This document shows, piece by piece, positions 44,965-55,100 of a stretch of 64,000 bases of DNA; the first letter of the stretch is position 1, and every line of letters starts with the position of its first letter. The translations under genes were made by a program, and so were the position numbers. The notes beneath the pieces are model-generated. The model worked only from the letters and a program-made list of their open reading frames with translations, had not been told where the DNA came from and ran no database searches. This DNA comes from an uncultured Erythrobacter sp. (GTDB lineage: Bacteria > Pseudomonadota > Alphaproteobacteria > Sphingomonadales > Sphingomonadaceae), in assembly GCA_947498065.1 (NCBI GenBank), contig CANMIS010000002.1:496001-560000 (forward strand), in the 5' to 3' direction.

Positions 44965-45004
44965 ATGATGGAATTCGTGCTCGCATTCAAGCAAATTCCA
45001 TCAT
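44965..45004. promoter_or_regulatory. Inverted repeat ATGATGGAATT/AATTCCATCAT
   Basis: Perfect 11-base arms, at 44965-44975 and 45994-offset partner at 44994-45004, are separated by 18 bases between the divergent TonB receptor and VOC lipoprotein genes. It is too regular to be chance and is best read as a regulator site for both directions, perhaps for the TetR protein at 41667 (inference). Confidence 0.6.
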
Positions 45005-45092
45005 TTTGTTGACTTGGAGTATATTTAGCTCCTAACCCATGCAGCAACTTGCAAAGCCAGCATGCTGAATTTTGACGGCTCGAAAGGCGATT

Positions 45093-46148
45093 ATGAAACT
45101 CTCTACAATCACGCTCGGCGCTGCGTTTTTGCTCGCAGCTTGCGGAGGACCGCAAACCTCAGAGCTGCCAGAGGATTCGGTCATCAAAGGCGTCAGCTAC
45201 GTTGGTGCGACCGTCAGCGACCTCGACAAAACGGCTGAGCTTTACAGCTCTTCGGTCGATCTCGCGGTGGTCGACGACACGCCGATTGGCGAGAACCCAT
45301 TGTTCGACCAACTCGCTGGCAGAGACGGTGTGGAGGCGGACACCCGGATGATGCGCAGCGTGAATGCACAGGTGCGCTTCATGTCCTTCGCCAATCAGTC
45401 TGAAGCGGCCAAGGCGACCCCGCATATGGACGTCCAAGGCCCGGGCATCATGCATGTCTGCTATCAGGTCGACCAGGAAACGAACGCCTATGACAAGTTT
45501 CTCGCTGGCGGCGCGCAATATCTGGGTGACCGCGAGCTGCAGCAGCTGAACCCGATGAACCCTGTGTTTTACGGATATTCGCGCGATTTCGATGGATTGA
45601 TCGCTGAAATTGAGCAGGTCGACATTGCGCAGCTTGATCTGCCGACGCCGCCGAAAAACAAATATCGCATCCGGCACGTTGCGCTGGCCACGCCTGATAT
45701 TGACCGGCTGATCGGGTTTTATTCTGTCCTGCTTGGTCAGCCAGAACCGCGCCGCTTTGGCCAATGGCCGTTCTTCCGCATGGGCGGCGAAAAGAGTGAC
45801 AAGGTTGGCGGGCTCGAAGGCGGCGAAGGACAAGCTGCGTGGTTCCAAATCCGCAATCTGGAGCTGGAGATGTTCGAGTTTCACAGCCACCCAACCGAAG
45901 ACCGCGAGACACCGCGACCGATTGATGCCTTTGGCTACAATATGATCGTGCTCAACGTGTCCGACATGGCGGCCGCCCGCGAGCTGTTTGAGAAGGCCGG
46001 CGGGACCGTGGTGACAGAACCCGGGCCCATGGACGGCGGAGAAATCATGTTCGGGCGAGACCCAGACGGCAATTTGATTGGGCTGCAAACTGCGCCCACC
46101 GACGCCCTCGTCTCGTCGCGAAATTTCAAGAACAACGGGATTGAGTAA
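45093..46148 (+). CDS. Lipoprotein with two VOC (glyoxalase/dioxygenase-fold) domains
   Basis: A 351-residue protein with a lipoprotein signal, MKLSTITLGAAFLLAACGG (lipobox LAAC, Cys near residue 17). Two VOC-fold repeats follow: one from about 30-170 (VIKGVSYVGATVSDLDKTAE ... GIMHVCYQVDQ) and one from about 190-330 (RIRHVALATPDIDRLIGFYS ... MIVLNVSDMAAARELFEKAG ... GRDPDGNLIGLQ). VOC enzymes include ring-cleaving dioxygenases, glyoxalases and isomerases, normally cytoplasmic; a membrane-anchored exported pair is unusual. AAAGGCG lies before the ATG at 45093. An SDR and a PQQ dehydrogenase follow on the same strand, so it likely works on their periplasmic substrate. Confidence 0.85.
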   Translation: MKLSTITLGAAFLLAACGGPQTSELPEDSVIKGVSYVGATVSDLDKTAELYSSSVDLAVVDDTPIGENPLFDQLAGRDGVEADTRMMRSVNAQVRFMSFANQSEAAKATPHMDVQGPGIMHVCYQVDQETNAYDKFLAGGAQYLGDRELQQLNPMNPVFYGYSRDFDGLIAEIEQVDIAQLDLPTPPKNKYRIRHVALATPDIDRLIGFYSVLLGQPEPRRFGQWPFFRMGGEKSDKVGGLEGGEGQAAWFQIRNLELEMFEFHSHPTEDRETPRPIDAFGYNMIVLNVSDMAAARELFEKAGGTVVTEPGPMDGGEIMFGRDPDGNLIGLQTAPTDALVSSRNFKNNGIE

Positions 46149-46159
46149 AGGGGTTTAAT

Positions 46160-46918
46160 ATGTTCGATCTAAGCGATCACGTTTCCATCGTAACCGGCGG
46201 AAACGGAGGACTAGGCCTCGCCTATTGCCGCGGCCTGGTAAAGTGCGGCGCCAAGGTTGCCGTCTGGGGCCGCAACGAGACCAAGAACGCTGAGGCGATT
46301 GCAGAACTGCGCGAAATGGGCGGCGACGTCGAAGCCTACCAATGCGATGTGACCGAAGAAGCCAGCATCGCGGCGGCATTTTCGAAAACGCTAGAGCGGT
46401 TCGGAAGAGTCGATAGCTGTTTTGCCAATGCTGGCGGCGCTGGGTTTAGAGGCATGTCTCACCAGGTTGGGCGCAAGACATGGCTTGAGGCGATTGACCT
46501 TAACCTGATGAGTGTCGTGCAAACATGGGCCCCAGTGACCGAGCATATGCTGGCGCAGAAGATCCCAGGGCGTCTGGTCGTGACATCCTCCATCGCGGCC
46601 CGCGCCGGGACTGGCGGTGCAGCCGGCTATTCGACCACCAAAGCGGCCGTCATTGGTCTGGTTCAAGCCTTGGGCGTGGAGCTCGGCCAGGCTGGTATCC
46701 GCGTGAATGCCATCATGCCGGGCTTTATCGAAACCGAAATGTCGATGGACACCAGTCAGGCCTTTCAAGAGGCGGTTCGCCGCCGTTCGGCTATTGGCCG
46801 GATCGGCGAGCTGGAAGATATGGAAGGCATAGCGGTATTTCTCGCATCGCGGCACAGTGACTTTATGACGGGCCAAGGCGTAGTTCTGGATGGCGGAAAC
46901 AGCATCTTCCCGCTCTAA
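46160..46918 (+). CDS. Short-chain dehydrogenase/reductase
   Basis: A 252-residue classical SDR. The cofactor loop is TGGNGGLG near residues 13-20, NAGG at about 90, the active Ser in VVTSSIAARAGTGG and catalytic Tyr-x3-Lys in AGYSTTKAAVIGL near 155. The C-terminus ASRHSDFMTGQGVVLDGGNSI is typical. AAAGGGG precedes the ATG. It follows the VOC lipoprotein by 11 bases and precedes the PQQ dehydrogenase by 43 bases, so it is in the same operon. As an NAD(P)-dependent cytoplasmic enzyme it may finish oxidation started in the periplasm. Substrate unknown. Confidence 0.93.
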   Translation: MFDLSDHVSIVTGGNGGLGLAYCRGLVKCGAKVAVWGRNETKNAEAIAELREMGGDVEAYQCDVTEEASIAAAFSKTLERFGRVDSCFANAGGAGFRGMSHQVGRKTWLEAIDLNLMSVVQTWAPVTEHMLAQKIPGRLVVTSSIAARAGTGGAAGYSTTKAAVIGLVQALGVELGQAGIRVNAIMPGFIETEMSMDTSQAFQEAVRRRSAIGRIGELEDMEGIAVFLASRHSDFMTGQGVVLDGGNSIFPL

Positions 46919-46961
46919 CAGATCACAAATCTAGCCAATGCAAAACGACAGGAATTGAAAC

Positions 46962-49442
46962 ATGACGATCTCCAACGTTCTGCATTGGCTCTTCATCATT
47001 GTCTTCGCCCTTGTGGGCTTGTTGCTGACCGCAGGGGGCGGCTTTCTCGTCTACCTCGGCGGCAGCTTCTATTACATCTTAGCTGGCCTAACCGTTCTGG
47101 CGGTCACGGTGCTCCTCGTAAGACGGAGCGCAAAGGCGGCGAAACTCTATGCGCTGCTGCTCGGCGTGACGCTGATTTGGTCGCTGTTCGAAGCTGAGCT
47201 GCACCTGCTCGGGTTGTTGCCGCGCTTGGCGATGTGGCTCGGCCTTGGGCTTTGGTTCCTCACGCCGTGGTACAAGACCTCTTTGAACCGCAAACCAAAG
47301 AACGCAGAAGCAGCCGCGCCACAGATTGCATTCAACCGCTGGTGGATGGGCGCTCCTGCCGCAGCATCAATTGCCGCGCTGCTGGTCGCCGGGCTCCAAA
47401 GCTACGATCAAAACAGCCAAGGGACTGTCCGATCTGATGGTCAGATCGCCGCGTCCGATGATTGGCGCCACTATGGCAACACCGCAGGCGGAACGCGCTT
47501 TGCAACCGTGGAAGACATCAATGTCGACACGGTCGGCGGTCTGAAGGAGGTCTGGCGTTACCGCACAGGCGTGGAAGAGGACTTCAAGGCCACCCCGCTC
47601 AATGTCGATGGCAGGCTCTATCTGTGCGCCGCTCGAAACGTGATGATCGCGCTCGACGATGCGACCGGTGAGGAAATCTGGCGCTATGATCACGGGATCC
47701 AGCCCCCGATGGAAAACCAATATGCCCGCACCTGCCGGGGCGTCGGCTATCACGAAGCGCCCGAAGGCTATGCGGGCCAATGCGCCAAGCGCGTGGTTAC
47801 CTCCACCGTCGATGCGACAATCATCGCCGTTGATGCCGACACGGGCGAGCTGTGCTCCGATTTTGGTGATGGCGGGGTCGTCGACCTGTGGGAAGGCATG
47901 GGCGACCATGAGCGGTTCGAATATTGGGTAACGTCATCGCCTCTCGTGGCAAGCGATAACCTCGTTATCGGCGGCCAGGTCGCTGACTCTCAAAACCTTG
48001 GTCTCCCTTCTGGCGTGGTGCGTGCTTTTAACGCGATGACGGGCGAGCTGACATGGGCATGGGATCTCGGAAATCCCGGCAATAATGGACTGCCAGCAGA
48101 GGGCGAGACCTACACGCCGGGCACGCCAAACGTCTGGTCAATCATGAGCTATGATGCGGAACTGGGCCTGATTTACGCCCCGACCGGCAATCCTTCGCCT
48201 GATTATTTCGGCGGCGCTCGCAGAGACTTTGATGAGGAATATTCCTCTTCAGTCGTGGCGATTGATGCCGCCACAGGGCAGGCGCGCTGGAAATACCAGA
48301 TCGTTCACCACGACGTGTGGGATTACGACATGCCTGCACAGCCGGTGCTGGTCGATGTTGAGCGCGATGGAGAGCTGGTCCCATCCGTGGCTGTGCCGAC
48401 CAAGATGGGCGATATCTTCCTGCTCGACCGCCGTGATGGATCGCCAGTGCACCCGATCGAGGAAAAGCCCGTGCCAAGCACGAGCGAGATCGAAGGCGAG
48501 CGCTTGGCCGCAACCCAGCCGGTCTCGCCGCTGCCTAACTTCCATCCCTATCGCTTCGAGAAGGACATGTGGGGCCTGACCCCAATCGATCAGATGGCGT
48601 GCCGGATCGAATATCGCACTATGGACTATGAGGGGATGTATACGCCCCCTTCGCTCGCGACCGGCATCACCAACACTGGCACCATGCTACACCCCGGCAA
48701 TTTTGGCGGCTTCAATTGGGGCAGCGTGTCGGTGGACGCAGACAATGGCTTGCTGGTGGCCGCACCAATGATGCTCGCGCACCGGCTGGTGATGGTTACG
48801 CCGCAGCAAGTGGCAGAGGCGGGGCCTCTTGCTGCGCTTCTGCTCGGCGAAAGTCACCCTGCCGTTCGCATGTCTGAAGACGACCCTATGCCGCCGCTCG
48901 GCGATGCAGATCCGGATGACCCATACGATATCCGTCAGATTAAGGCCTATGGTTATCCTGCACCCTTTATGTCCCGGCTCGGCACTCAGGTGCCCTGTTT
49001 TGAGCCGCCATGGTCGCGCATTGCCGTGATCGACCTCAACACCAAGGAGCTGCTTTGGAGCCGACCTGCTGGCGATATGAGCCAGTCCGGTCCCTTCGGC
49101 CTGCGGTCGGGCATACCTTACGATGTCGGCACTGCGGTTCGCGCAGGTACGCTGACAACGCGCGGCGGGCTGACTTTCCTCAGCTCCACCATGGACGCCA
49201 AAGTGCGCGCCTTTGATGTGCGTACGGGCGAGGAAAAGTGGGAATCGGATCTGCCCGGCAATGGTCTTGCGACCCCAATGACATACCGTTCACAGCAGAG
49301 CGGGAAGCAATATGTGATTGTCACGGTGCCCAACCCAACCTGGCGTTATCCACGCGATCCGGCGACCAATGAGTACATCGACTCGCAAAGTCCGCGCGAT
49401 GGCAAGGGCGGCTATGTGATCGCCTACGCGCTGGAGGACTAA
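46962..49442 (+). CDS. Membrane-bound PQQ-dependent dehydrogenase (glucose/quinate type)
   Basis: A quinoprotein of the inner membrane, 826 residues. The N-terminal ~140 residues hold about five membrane helices (LHWLFIIVFALVGLLLTAGG, LGGSFYYILAGLTVLAVTVL, YALLLGVTLIWSLFEAELHL and others), then an eight-bladed periplasmic beta-propeller begins DWRHYGNTAGGTRFATVEDI and passes the W-docking motifs of this family. Electrons go directly to ubiquinone. The members oxidise aldoses, quinate, shikimate or similar polyols; which one cannot be told. The enzyme needs PQQ, but no PQQ synthesis genes are in the window. It belongs to the VOC-SDR operon and meets the convergent hydrolase gene with a four-base overlap. 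Confidence 0.94.
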   Translation: MTISNVLHWLFIIVFALVGLLLTAGGGFLVYLGGSFYYILAGLTVLAVTVLLVRRSAKAAKLYALLLGVTLIWSLFEAELHLLGLLPRLAMWLGLGLWFLTPWYKTSLNRKPKNAEAAAPQIAFNRWWMGAPAAASIAALLVAGLQSYDQNSQGTVRSDGQIAASDDWRHYGNTAGGTRFATVEDINVDTVGGLKEVWRYRTGVEEDFKATPLNVDGRLYLCAARNVMIALDDATGEEIWRYDHGIQPPMENQYARTCRGVGYHEAPEGYAGQCAKRVVTSTVDATIIAVDADTGELCSDFGDGGVVDLWEGMGDHERFEYWVTSSPLVASDNLVIGGQVADSQNLGLPSGVVRAFNAMTGELTWAWDLGNPGNNGLPAEGETYTPGTPNVWSIMSYDAELGLIYAPTGNPSPDYFGGARRDFDEEYSSSVVAIDAATGQARWKYQIVHHDVWDYDMPAQPVLVDVERDGELVPSVAVPTKMGDIFLLDRRDGSPVHPIEEKPVPSTSEIEGERLAATQPVSPLPNFHPYRFEKDMWGLTPIDQMACRIEYRTMDYEGMYTPPSLATGITNTGTMLHPGNFGGFNWGSVSVDADNGLLVAAPMMLAHRLVMVTPQQVAEAGPLAALLLGESHPAVRMSEDDPMPPLGDADPDDPYDIRQIKAYGYPAPFMSRLGTQVPCFEPPWSRIAVIDLNTKELLWSRPAGDMSQSGPFGLRSGIPYDVGTAVRAGTLTTRGGLTFLSSTMDAKVRAFDVRTGEEKWESDLPGNGLATPMTYRSQQSGKQYVIVTVPNPTWRYPRDPATNEYIDSQSPRDGKGGYVIAYALED

Positions 49443-50494
49443 GGCCCGTCCGGCGCAGCGTTTGCTTCAGAAGCCTGCGCCATATGCTCGCGTATCGCTA
49501 AGTTGACTTCAGGTGCCATTCGGACGTGCGGCCAATGGCCTACGCCTGGAAACATCAGCAAGGAGGGATCATCAGAGAGTTCAATCAGTCGGTCGATCGC
49601 GCTTTGGTTGAATATCTGATCATCCTCACCCCAAATGTAGAGCGCGGGCATACTCACCCGAGCAGTACGCGATGGCCAGAAATCGCGCTCGGTAATCTCG
49701 TCTGGATGCGGCGCGTTGGCGCGGTACCAATTGATGTGCGCATTGGTCCGTTTGGGATCGCTGGTGCCCTGGCGAAACAATGCCCCCTCTTCCTCATTAA
49801 GCTTCCCAGCGTCCACCAGAGGACGGTAGGCGCCGTTGTAAATCGTCTCATCAGTGCTCAGCGCGACGAGCAAAGCTGGGTTGGCGGATTTGAAGCGCTC
49901 GACATAGCTGGCGGTTGCCCGGGCACTTTCGTCTTGCTCAAGCGCATGGAGGCTGGCGTTCATCGGCGGCGCGCTGAGGCCGGTTACCGAAAGAACACGG
50001 TCAGGATGGCGCTGGGCAAAGCCGATCGCAAAGGCAGAGCCCCAATCATGGCCGACCAAGTGGACTTTCTCTGCCCCGAAATGGTCGATCAGCGCCTCCA
50101 GATGCGCGGCCATCGCTTCGAGCTTGTAGCTTTCCACATCGCTCGGCGCATCAGACTTTCCCGCCCCAAGCCCATCGACCGCGACAACGCGGTAATCCCC
50201 TTTCAAGTCATCGACTTGCCGCAGGAATGAGAACCAGAAGGACGGAAAGCCATGGAGGAAGACCACCGTCTCTCCCTCACCGCCCTCGATGTAATGCAGC
50301 GCCGCGCCCTCATGCTCAAAGTAAGCTTCGCGAAGCTCTACGTCGCTTTCATCCTTGCTATTGAGATAGGTCAAAGCCGGGTCAGGCGCACTTCGATCAA
50401 CCGAAATGGGCCAACTCGCCCAAGCGAACACAGCCAGCGCAAACACCGCCAAAAGACCGCCAAGGCCCAGAACAATCCGCTTTACCAATGCCAC
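49439..50494 (-). CDS. Alpha/beta hydrolase, epoxide hydrolase/dehalogenase-like
   Basis: A membrane-anchored or exported hydrolase of about 351 residues. The GTG start at 50494 has AAGG upstream and gives VALVKRIVLGLGGLLAVFAL, an N-terminal membrane segment or signal anchor. The fold motifs are oxyanion HGFPSFW, nucleophile Asp in GHDWGSAFAIGF (epoxide hydrolase/dehalogenase type rather than Ser), acid Asp in IWGEDDQIF and His in PGVGHWPH. A frame open to 50551 exists but has no ribosome binding site. It lies beside the PQQ dehydrogenase and may hydrolyse an epoxide or ester intermediate of that locus; this is inference. Confidence 0.85.
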   Translation of the reverse strand: MALVKRIVLGLGGLLAVFALAVFAWASWPISVDRSAPDPALTYLNSKDESDVELREAYFEHEGAALHYIEGGEGETVVFLHGFPSFWFSFLRQVDDLKGDYRVVAVDGLGAGKSDAPSDVESYKLEAMAAHLEALIDHFGAEKVHLVGHDWGSAFAIGFAQRHPDRVLSVTGLSAPPMNASLHALEQDESARATASYVERFKSANPALLVALSTDETIYNGAYRPLVDAGKLNEEEGALFRQGTSDPKRTNAHINWYRANAPHPDEITERDFWPSRTARVSMPALYIWGEDDQIFNQSAIDRLIELSDDPSLLMFPGVGHWPHVRMAPEVNLAIREHMAQASEANAAPDGP

Positions 50495-50667
50495 TGCAAT
50501 ATCCTTATCCCACTCACAGGCGGATAGGACTGCAAGTGGACAAAAAGTCAACTAAATGATTGATCGCGGAGGTGAGCGTGTTGTGGGGTGATCCGGGAGG
50601 ATGCTTGCCACTTGCCGCGTGCCCTAAAGCTGCTAGCTTTCGCCGCAATGCAACAAGGGGAATTCGC

Positions 50668-51942
50668 TTGAAACTGCCGGTTATCGCTCTCGCTTCGTCA
50701 TTGCTCCTTAGCTCAACCGCCCTGCTGGCGGAGACTGTTGTCGTCACGGCGGACAGTATGGTCGATGTCGAAAACGGGCGGCTTCTCGATGATCCGGTGA
50801 TCACGATCACCGACGGTGTGATCACGAGCGTTTCCTTCAGCGAGACGGTTTCCGCAGAGGCAGATGAGGTCATCGACCTCGGCGATATGACTATCCTGCC
50901 CGGCCTGATCGACATGCACGTCCACCTCACCAGCGATTCCGATATGCATGGGTATCGCAGGCTCGCGATCTCTGATGAGCGCGCGACGATCACGGGCGTG
51001 GTGAATGCCAAGACCACGCTGATGGCTGGATTTACGACGGTGCGTAATGTCGGCGCGGGCAGCTTTGGCGATGTGGCTTTGCGCGATGCGATCGCGGAGG
51101 GCGACGTCCCTGGACCTCGCATGTTTGTCTCTGGCCCTCCGATTGGGATTACCGGCGGGCACTGTTCGGACAACAATCTCTTGCCGCCAGAATATGAAGC
51201 GACCGGCGAAGGCGTGGCGGATGGCCCGTGGGCCGCGCGTTCCAAAGTTCGCAAGAACCGGAAGTTTGGCGCAGATTTGATCAAGACCTGCTCGACCGGC
51301 GGTGTGCTGTCCAAAGGCACAAAGGTTGGTGCGCCGCAATACACTTTGGAGGAGCTCACCGCGCTGACCCAAGAGGCGCACAGCCATGGGATGAAAGTCG
51401 CCAGCCATGCACACGGAACCGAGGGTATCATCAATGCTCTGAAGGCGGGCGTCGATACGATTGAGCATGCCAGCTTCATCGATGACGAAGGCATCCGGCT
51501 GGCGAAGGAAAGCGGCGCATTCCTCTCGATGGACATTTACGTGACCGAGTTCATCCTAGGCGAAGGAGAGGCTGCGGGCATATTACCCGAAAGCCTCGAG
51601 AAAGAGCGGATGACAGGTCAGACGCAGCGCGAGAATTTCCGCCGTGCTCACGAAGCTGGCGTGAAAATGGTGCTGGGCACAGATGCCGGGGTCTATCCCC
51701 ACGGCGATAACGCGAAGCAGCTCTCGCGCATGGTGCGCTTTGGCATGAGCTCTGCGGAGGCCTTGCGTGCAGCGACTTACAACGCGGCCGATGCCTTAGG
51801 GCAAAAGGGTGATATCGGTGTGATCAAGACGGGTGCCTCAGGCGATATCATCGCGGTGCGCGGCAATCCTCTGGAAGATATTTCGGTGCTGGAGAATGTG
51901 ACTTTCGTCTTGAAACAGGGTGAAGTCTACAAGTCTGAGTAG
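50668..51942 (+). CDS. Exported amidohydrolase of the imidazolonepropionase-like group
   Basis: A metal-dependent hydrolase, about 424 residues, of the amidohydrolase superfamily. The TTG start at 50668 has AAGGGG 7 bases upstream and begins a signal peptide (MKLPVIALASSLLLSSTALL, cleaved near AET). The metal-site motif is LPGLIDMHVHLTSDSDMHG, followed by HSHGMKVASHAHGTEGI and the terminal Asp in LGTDAGVYPHG. Members cleave cyclic amides, dipeptides or related bonds, often in the periplasm. It is followed by a TonB receptor and then a lipoprotein amidase on the same strand. Confidence 0.88.
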   Translation: MKLPVIALASSLLLSSTALLAETVVVTADSMVDVENGRLLDDPVITITDGVITSVSFSETVSAEADEVIDLGDMTILPGLIDMHVHLTSDSDMHGYRRLAISDERATITGVVNAKTTLMAGFTTVRNVGAGSFGDVALRDAIAEGDVPGPRMFVSGPPIGITGGHCSDNNLLPPEYEATGEGVADGPWAARSKVRKNRKFGADLIKTCSTGGVLSKGTKVGAPQYTLEELTALTQEAHSHGMKVASHAHGTEGIINALKAGVDTIEHASFIDDEGIRLAKESGAFLSMDIYVTEFILGEGEAAGILPESLEKERMTGQTQRENFRRAHEAGVKMVLGTDAGVYPHGDNAKQLSRMVRFGMSSAEALRAATYNAADALGQKGDIGVIKTGASGDIIAVRGNPLEDISVLENVTFVLKQGEVYKSE

Positions 51943-52102
51943 CGATAAGAGGCAGGCCACCTCGCGCCTGCACAATCTGACCAGAACACGCATAATACAC
52001 GCAATCGTTGCTTAACGAGCGCATACACAGGCAAATGCGTGCATTTTTGCAACAAAACTGCGTTTGGGACCGTCTTTCAGGTGCCAATCCTGTCATACCG
52101 AC

Positions 52103-52131
52103 TTGACACTATGCTGCGTTGCAGCAAGTTT
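52103..52131 (+). promoter_or_regulatory. TTGACA promoter overlapped by a TGCTGC...GCAGCA near-palindrome
   Basis: TTGACA at 52103-52108 resembles a -35 box and AAGTTT at 52126 a weak -10. Between them is TGCTGCGTTGCAGCAA (52112-52127), whose TGCTGC and GCAGCA arms flank three bases. A 14-of-16 match to this motif lies at 61746 before another TonB receptor gene. Confidence 0.5.
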
Positions 52132-52167
52132 TCTCGCGGGAAGAGAACATAAAACACAGGGAATTTT

Positions 52168-55100
52168 ATGCGCAGCTTTAAACTTTCAGGTCACGCACTG
52201 CTCCTCGCCGCCACCAGCATGGTGCCATTTGCCGCCCACGCGCAATCCGCGCCGGATGAAGAGGTGGCCGAAGAAGAGCAGGTCATTGTTGTTACAGGTT
52301 CGCGCATTGCTCGTGACCCGAACATTGGTTCAGCGGCTCCGATCTTGGCGCTCGACGCTGAAGAGCTGACGCAGGCTGGTACATCCGACGTGGTGGACGT
52401 GCTGCGCGATATTCCGGCGCTTTCGACTTCGACGTCGTCAGAAGGGTCGATCGATGGTGTGTTTTCAGGTGACCTTGCAGTTGGCCAGTCGACCCTCAAT
52501 CTTCGCGGCTTGGGTGCCAATCGCACGCTAGTTCTGGTCAACGGAAGGCGCCATGTAGCTGGCGTTGCAGGTCAACAAGCGGTTGATATCAACTCCATCC
52601 CGACTGCCCTGATTGAGCGGGTTGAAACTCTCACTGGCGGCGCATCCTCTATCTATGGTGCCGACGCCGTGACAGGTGTTGTCAACTTTGTCCTGCGTGA
52701 CGATTTCGATGGGTTTGAAGGCAATATCCAAGGCGGTCTAGCGTCGCGCGGCGACACATGGCGGATCAATGGAGATCTGACTTGGGGGGCAAATTTCGCC
52801 GACGGGCGCGGTAACTTCACTATTTCAGGCGAATATGCGCGCAATGATGAATTGCAATTCGGCGAACGTGCGTTTTCCCGAAACAATGGATTGTTTGACG
52901 ATCAGACCAATCCAGCTCTTTTGTTCCAAACCGGTGAGCTGGGGGCGGATACACCAAACTTCTTGTCCGATGGCGCGATTATCGGTGGCGTAATTCCTAC
53001 TACCGATCTCAGCTTTACGCCAACGGCCGCAGAACAACTTTTGATTGATCGCGCTGCTAATGCATCTGGCCGACTAATCGCAGGTGATCCTAGATTCTCG
53101 CTGTCCTCAGCTGGCGGCATTGTGGCGCCGGGTGACATCGGTTTGAGTGATGGGCCTGACATCAATGGTAATGGCATTGCTGATTGTCTAGAATCTTCTG
53201 TGGGTTTTAACAGCACTTTCAACCCAGGCGCTTTCGGCTTGGCTGGCGGCTGCGCTGTGATTAACGCCGATGGGTCTCTTTCGGTCTACGAAGATGGCGC
53301 AATCACCGGATTGTTCAACCAGTTTGGCGGCGATGGCATTCCGAATAACTTTGACGTCAATTCACTCATCCCAGAGACTGAGCGATGGTCAGTAAACGTC
53401 AATTTCAAGTATGAGATATCATCGGAAGCTGAGCTGTTTTTTGAAGGCAAGTACGTTTCAACAAGCGCAGAATTTCAGGCGCAGCCCAACACCTTCTATG
53501 ATCTGTTGACGATCCGCGCGGATAATCCGTTCATCACGCCTGAGTTAGAGCAGTTCGTTGCTCCTCTTTTCTTTGGAGACGGCGTTGAAGAGGGCTTCTA
53601 TATCACCCGAGATCCTGCGGATCTTGGCCCCAACCGTAATCGCAACGAGACCGAAACTTTGCGTTTCGTCGCTGGCTTGCGCGGCGATATCACAGATCAC
53701 TTGAGCTATGAGATCAGTGGTAATTACGGCAAATTCGACCTTACAGTTAATGATGCGAACCGGGTCATCACAGACCGATTTTTTGCAGCCATCGATGTAA
53801 CGACCGATGCAGCTGGTAATGCTATTTGCCGGTCCGACATTGATCCAACGGCACCGGCCACAACGCCGTTCGGCATTCCTGCGGGCAGCCCGGGCTTTTT
53901 AACCTTCAACCCAGGGGATGGACAGTGTCGCCCCGCAAATATTCTCGGCGGGGTCGGTGCGATCAGCCAAGATGCAATAGACTTCATCACCACCACGACG
54001 GTCAACGAATTCGAACTCGAACAATTGGTTTTCAACGCGGTGTTCACGGGCGACACTGGCGCCTTTCTTGAGCTGCCTGGAGGTCCAATCGGTTTTGCGG
54101 GTGGATTTGAATTCCGCGAGGAAGTCAGTCGCTCAACCTTTGATCCATTGATTTTGGGTATTCTTCCTGTTTCAACTGACATTGGGAACGCGGGAGACTT
54201 CGTTGGTGATTTGCGTGACGACCAAAACTCATTGGTATTTGACCCGGCGACTGAAACAGCCAATGCAGGCGGTGAGTTCACCGTTTTCGAACTGTTCGGA
54301 GAGGTCCGTCTACCCCTGTTAGCAAATGTCCCATTCGCGGAAGTGCTTGAGGTGAGCGCAGCGGCACGATACGCCGACTACTCCACATCGGGCGGGAACT
54401 TTACCTGGAATGTTGGCGGTCTCTATGCTCCAACAGAGGATATTCTGTTCCGCGCAACCTATGCTCAGGCGGTTCGTGCTCCCAACATCAACGAGCTTTT
54501 TGATCCGGCACAAGGCGCCTTTTTCCGCCCTGTCGACCCCTGTGACATCAATGTGATTAACGGCATTGACGATGCGGCTGCAAGTTCACTGCGGCAAGCA
54601 AACTGTACCGCGTTCTTTGCAGGTTTGGGCGCAGACGGTTTCGATCCGAGAGATACGAACGATGATGGCTTAGAGGCGGATGGCATCACCGCGATCTCTG
54701 CGACTAGCCCTTATGAATACGTTGATCCGCTCACGGCGCGTTTTTCTGGCACCCAAGCTGGCAATCCCGACCTTGATGTTGAAACCGCGACTACATGGAC
54801 GGTAGGCGCCCAAATCACGCCGCGCTTCCTTCCTGGATTCATCGTGAGCGTCGATTATTACAACATTGAAATTGAGGACGCGATTAACAATGTCAGTGCG
54901 CAGGACATTGTCGATAATTGTGTCGACAGTTCCAGTATCGACAACCAGTTTTGCCCACTGATTGAACGCAATCCGTTCACCGGCGGTTTTACTGGGCTGG
55001 AACAGGTTTTGCTCAACTTTGCGCGGCGGGAGACAGCCGGAATTGAAGCTGTCGCGCAATACAGTTTTGATCTTGGGGATCATGGTTTCACGATTAATGC

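Noticed and set aside
45159..46088. A 309-residue antisense frame over the VOC lipoprotein
   Set aside because: Fully contained in the VOC gene, no ribosome binding site, and no family features.
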